Both the position numbers and the translations under genes were made by a program. Shown here one piece after another: positions 61,162 through 64,000 of a DNA stretch of 64,000 nt (position 1 is the first letter of the stretch; each line of letters begins with the position of its first letter). The DNA comes from Streptomyces sp. NBC_00247 (lineage in GTDB: Bacteria > Actinomycetota > Actinomycetes > Streptomycetales > Streptomycetaceae), in the NCBI RefSeq assembly GCF_036188265.1, contig NZ_CP108093.1:2232001-2296000 (forward strand). Reading direction: 5' to 3'. A model generated the notes under the pieces. It was not told the origin of the DNA, did not search any database, and saw nothing but the letters and a program-made list of their open reading frames with translations.

Positions 61162-61265
61162 AGGCGGCCGGGTCTGAAGGTCGCGTCGGGCGGCCGGGTC
61201 TGAAGGTCGCGTCGGGCGGCCGGGTCAGGCGGTCGCGTCGGGCGGCCGTCTCAGGCGGTCGGGAC
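61162..61265. repeat. 26-bp tandem repeat, four copies
   Basis: The unit GGGCGGCCGGGTCTGAAGGTCGCGTC recurs at 61162, 61188, 61214 and 61240 with growing divergence; the last copy overlaps the 3' end of the minus-strand hypothetical gene, adding its final codons. Confidence 0.8.
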
Positions 61266-61643
61266 CAGGCGGTGCGCCGCCGTCGACAGCGCCGCGGCGT
61301 GCGCGTCCATCCGTTCCGCCGCGAGGATCGCCGCCGTGGTGTCGGCGCGCGAAGCCGCCACCACGAGCGCCCGGCCCGCGAGGGAGTGGGCACGGCGGTG
61401 CAGGGCCGCGGGCGGGGCTCCGGTCAGCCCGGCGTGCCGGGCGGGGGGCGTGCCGCGCAGTCGGGACACCTGCTCGGCGATACGGTCCCCGGCCGTGTCG
61501 AGGCCCAGTTCGTCGGTGACGGCGAGCAGCGCGGCGAGGTGGCCGGCGAGCTGGATGTCCAGCTCCTCCCCGCGACTGCGGTGCGGGAATCCGGCGGTGT
61601 CGGCCGGCGTGTGGACCGACGGCGTGCGAATCGGCTCGTACAT
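61251..61643 (-). CDS. Hypothetical protein
   Basis: A 130-residue protein starting at ATG 61643 with GGAGG upstream. It is helical and alanine-rich: HRSRGEELDIQLAGHLAALL, AVTDELGLDTAGDRIAEQVS, RLRGTPPARHAGLTGAPPAA, RALVVAASRADTTAAILAAE. No domain recognised. The N-terminus contains a short MYEPIRTPSVHTPADTAGF segment. Its 3' end lies inside the tandem repeat, so the reading of the last residues depends on repeat copy number. Confidence 0.6.
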   Translation of the reverse strand: MYEPIRTPSVHTPADTAGFPHRSRGEELDIQLAGHLAALLAVTDELGLDTAGDRIAEQVSRLRGTPPARHAGLTGAPPAALHRRAHSLAGRALVVAASRADTTAAILAAERMDAHAAALSTAAHRLVPTA

Positions 61644-61757
61644 GGGTGGCCTCCAGGTTCTGCTGGACAACCATCCTAGCTTGGAATCAGTCTAAAGTTG
61701 TGCCCGGTCCGTCGAGGGCGTGGCGGGGGACGCCCGCGCCGCGCGTCCCCCGCCCTA

Positions 61758-61780
61758 CGGCGGCCCGGTACGGGCCGCCG
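61758..61780 (-). terminator. Terminator of the secreted beta-propeller gene
   Basis: A perfect 10-bp stem CGGCGGCCCG / CGGGCCGCCG with a GTA loop, 9 nt beyond the minus-strand stop at 61789. Confidence 0.8.
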
Positions 61781-61788
61781 CCGCCGGA

Positions 61789-63543
61789 TCAGGCCACCGG
61801 CTTACGCACCCGGACGGTCGCCGTCGCCCCGCTCGCGAGATGCAGGTCGTCACCCGCGTAGCCGATCTCGTACACCACCTCGCCGTTGGCGCCGGGGACG
61901 TCGTCGACGGTGAAGGATCCGTCCGCCGCGACGGCGGCCGACGTCAGCGCGTAGCTGCCCTTCTTGTCGGTACGCGCCACCGAGAGCGTGATCCCGGCGG
62001 GCAGCGCGCGGCCCTGGCCGGTGAGGGTGCCGGTGATCCGCAGCCCCACCCCCTTGGTGCCTTCCGCCGGGGCGGTCAACGCGATCGAGGTCGGGGCCTT
62101 CGCCACCACGGTCTCCAGGGAGACGTCCTCGGTCGGGCGGTGGGTCAGGTCGCCGGTGAACGAGACGGTGTACGTGGCCGGGCCGACCACCGACGGCACG
62201 TCCAGCACGGTGAACGTCCCGTCGGCGTCGACCTCGGCGGCGGCGAGCGTACGGTCGCCGTTGGCGTCGGTGCGTACGGCCGTCACCTTGACCGGCTGTG
62301 CGAGTGCGGGCCCGTCGATCTCCAGCCGGCCCCGGATGCCGAGGGGCTCGCCGACCACGGGCTGCGCGACGTTCGTGGCGAGCGTGCCGGTGAAACGGGT
62401 GTCGTACTGAGCGGCGGGCGGCCGGATGACGTGCAGCCAGTACTCGTACCCACTGCCGCCGTTGGTGACGGCGAAGAGGCGGGAGCCGTCCTCGGACCAG
62501 GCGAGTCCGCGCGGCTGGACCTTGTTCCCGTCGAGCGCGCCCTCGAAGGCGAACTCCAGCGGGGGCGTGGCATCGGTCGGGTCGGCGGCCTGGATCAGCA
62601 GGTCGGCGGTGCCGCCGGTGGCGGCGGCGCCCCGGGCGATGTACTTCCCGTCGCCGCTGAAGGCGACCGCGCTGGCCACGGCCCCCTCGGGGAGCGGCTG
62701 GTAGGCGGTGTCGGCGTCCGAGAGGTCGTCCGCGTTCAGCAGCCGGGTTCCGGTACGGGCGTCGGCGACGGCGATCAGGCTGCCGTCCGGGGACTGGGCC
62801 ACGTCGCGCATGTCCAGCCCGCCCTGGCCGGCAGCGTCGGCGAACCGGCGTTCGGCGGTGCGGACCAGGGTGGTCCCGCTCGCGTCGAACACGCCGAGGA
62901 AGGGATTGGTCACGGCGGTCGTCCGGGGCTGGGCCAGGATCAGCCGGTCCGGGTTCCGCTGGTCGTCGAAGAGCCGCAGCCGCCCGGTGTCGTTCCAGCC
63001 GGTCGCGACGGTCCTTCCGTCGGCCGTCCCGTAGAGGGTGTACGTCCGGTTGTCGCAGTCACTGGTGTTGTTGGTCTCGGTGAACCAGACACGGCCGCCG
63101 GCGAATCCCGCGTCACGGGGGCAGTAGACGTCGTAGTTCCCGTAGTAGCGCGCGGTCCTGGTGTAGGTGGCGGTGTCGAAGGAGATGACGCCGGAGGTCT
63201 GGGCGACCTCGAGGACGGTCCCGTCCGGGCTGAGCGCCAGCGAGGACGGCACGTCGTCCGTCGCCAGGGTGGCGACCCTCTCACCGTCGAAGTCGTAGAC
63301 CTGGACCGAGCCCGCCCCCGAGGTCCTGCGGTCGTCACTGACGTAGACCCGTTGGTGCGCCGAGTCGACGGCCAGCGCCCCGAACGACGAGATCGGCAGC
63401 TTGGCCACCTGCTCACCGGCCGTCCCGGTGCCCGCCTCGGCGGCCCGGGCGAGGGGCGCGCCGAGCGCGGTCAGGCCGACCGCGCCGAGCGAGAGAGCGG
63501 TGACCGCTGCGGCGACCCGCAAGCGGAGCCATGAGTTCCTCAA
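61789..63543 (-). CDS. Secreted beta-propeller and Ig-like protein
   Basis: A 584-residue exported protein. A TTG at 63543 with GGGGGAAACCAG upstream is the best start; the signal segment (about 5-30, ending ARAAEAG) follows. Residues about 40-330 contain repeated propeller blades (VYVSDDRRTSGAGSVQVYDF, SSLALSPDGTVLEVAQTSGV, RDVAQSPDGSLIAVADARTG, AVAFSGDGKYIARGAAATGG), and residues about 340-584 carry two Ig-like domains (LGIRGRLEIDGPALAQPVKV and LRITGTLTGQGRALPAGITL). It probably acts as an extracellular binding or adhesion protein; no enzyme motif is seen. Confidence 0.88.
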   Translation of the reverse strand: MRNSWLRLRVAAAVTALSLGAVGLTALGAPLARAAEAGTGTAGEQVAKLPISSFGALAVDSAHQRVYVSDDRRTSGAGSVQVYDFDGERVATLATDDVPSSLALSPDGTVLEVAQTSGVISFDTATYTRTARYYGNYDVYCPRDAGFAGGRVWFTETNNTSDCDNRTYTLYGTADGRTVATGWNDTGRLRLFDDQRNPDRLILAQPRTTAVTNPFLGVFDASGTTLVRTAERRFADAAGQGGLDMRDVAQSPDGSLIAVADARTGTRLLNADDLSDADTAYQPLPEGAVASAVAFSGDGKYIARGAAATGGTADLLIQAADPTDATPPLEFAFEGALDGNKVQPRGLAWSEDGSRLFAVTNGGSGYEYWLHVIRPPAAQYDTRFTGTLATNVAQPVVGEPLGIRGRLEIDGPALAQPVKVTAVRTDANGDRTLAAAEVDADGTFTVLDVPSVVGPATYTVSFTGDLTHRPTEDVSLETVVAKAPTSIALTAPAEGTKGVGLRITGTLTGQGRALPAGITLSVARTDKKGSYALTSAAVAADGSFTVDDVPGANGEVVYEIGYAGDDLHLASGATATVRVRKPVA

Positions 63544-63818
63544 CTGGTTTCCCCCACACGTTCGTTGACACCTCCGAGCGGCTCCCGGAGGCGTGCGGAG
63601 CAACAGTAGCCTCCGTGAACACGCGATGTTCAAGGGATTGTTGTGAACCGGCGTGTCACCTCGCATGGCGGACAGCCCCGAACCAACACCTCGGAACAGC
63701 GCGCGGCCCCCGGAACCACGCGGGTTCCAGGGGCCGTTCACGGCGTCACACCTTCACGCCTTCACATCTTCACGTCTGCACCTCTGCACGTCTGCTCGTC
63801 CGCACGGCGTGCCGGGTC
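63544..63818. other. Gap between the beta-propeller gene and pckG
   Basis: About 275 nt with the pckG terminator (63704-63736) and short imperfect CTTCACG/TCTGCACG repeats at about 63748-63800. No gene supported. Confidence 0.45.
63704..63736 (-). terminator. pckG terminator
   Basis: A 14-bp stem with one C/A mismatch (63704-63717 with 63723-63736) around ACGCG, about 80 nt past the minus-strand stop at 63819. Confidence 0.75.
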
Positions 63819-64000
63819 TCACCCCAGGCGCTGGACCAACGCCCGGTACTCGTCCCACAGTTCCTTCGGCGTGTGGTCGCCGAAGGTGTTGAGGTGCTCG
63901 GGAACCAGTGCCGCCTCCTCGCGCCAGACCTCCTTGTCGACGGTGAGGAGGAAGTCCAACTCCTCTTCGGAGAGCCCGAGTCCGTCGGTGTCGAGCGAGC
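63819..64000 (-). CDS. pckG: GTP-dependent phosphoenolpyruvate carboxykinase, C-terminal end (partial)
   Basis: The last 60 residues of a protein running off the window edge: [20 protein letters not shown], then [20 protein letters not shown], then [18 protein letters not shown] and TGA at 63819. This is the C-terminus of actinobacterial GTP-PEPCK, which makes phosphoenolpyruvate from oxaloacetate. With glpX (2428) at the other end of the window, two gluconeogenic genes flank the region. Only the C-terminal tail is visible. Confidence 0.85.
   Translation of the reverse strand, partial: SLDTDGLGLSEEELDFLLTVDKEVWREEAALVPEHLNTFGDHTPKELWDEYRALVQRLG

Overview
The window is high-GC chromosomal DNA from a Streptomyces or very close relative. 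This rests on third-codon-position GC bias, many GTG starts, a Wbl (WhiB-like) protein, paired class I and class II fumarases, a class II fructose bisphosphatase, Arc/SPFH and PadR/ABC operons typical of the genus, and a chitinase with a DasR-like promoter site. From memory, the order from xseA/xseB and glpX to pckG resembles the S. coelicolor core chromosome; this was not checked. No tRNA, rRNA, CRISPR array, insertion sequence or prophage gene was seen.

Layout. 1-11,300: xseA (3' end), xseB, a RutE-type nitroreductase, DUF4245, glpX, a Wbl regulator, a DUF1707 protein, class I fumarase, an M18 aminopeptidase, class II fumarase and a DUF402 protein. 11,400-24,200: a SpoIIE-type phosphatase followed by a decayed catalase, a class A PBP, an SPFH-RHH pair, a PadR-ABC exporter operon, and divergent oxyR / ahpCD. 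24,200-33,100: an AI-2E family transporter, a secreted lytic transglycosylase, PIN-PhoH, an isoprenyl transferase, a methyltransferase, a prepilin peptidase and DUF192. 33,100-37,140: poorly known genes, including a frameshifted S1-domain gene and a DUF4240 gene.

37,300-49,330 is one minus-strand Tad/Flp pilus island. In transcription order it encodes a zinc-ribbon protein, CpaB, CpaE, two TadE-like pseudopilins, TadA ATPase, TadB, TadC, a histidine kinase, a response regulator, the Flp pilin, a TadG-like protein, a lipoprotein and an OmpA-like protein. The A24 peptidase at 31,805 is the probable pilin processor, about 5 kb away. 50,000-57,800: a GH18 chitinase, then a D-amino-acid locus in which pfkB-iclR and ridA on one strand diverge from a PLP deaminase and a D-aminoacylase across a palindromic operator. 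57,800-64,000: a secreted serine protease, a PAP2 phosphatase fragment, an alanine-type aminotransferase, a secreted beta-propeller protein and the 3' end of pckG.

The most interesting points are the self-contained Tad island with its own two-component system and an uncharacterised zinc-ribbon gene, the D-amino-acid operon that pairs an imine-producing deaminase with RidA, a possible iron box before the Fe-S fumarase, three decayed genes (catalase, S1, PAP2), and a set of short-leader starts whose -10 boxes lie only 6 to 9 nt before the start codon.
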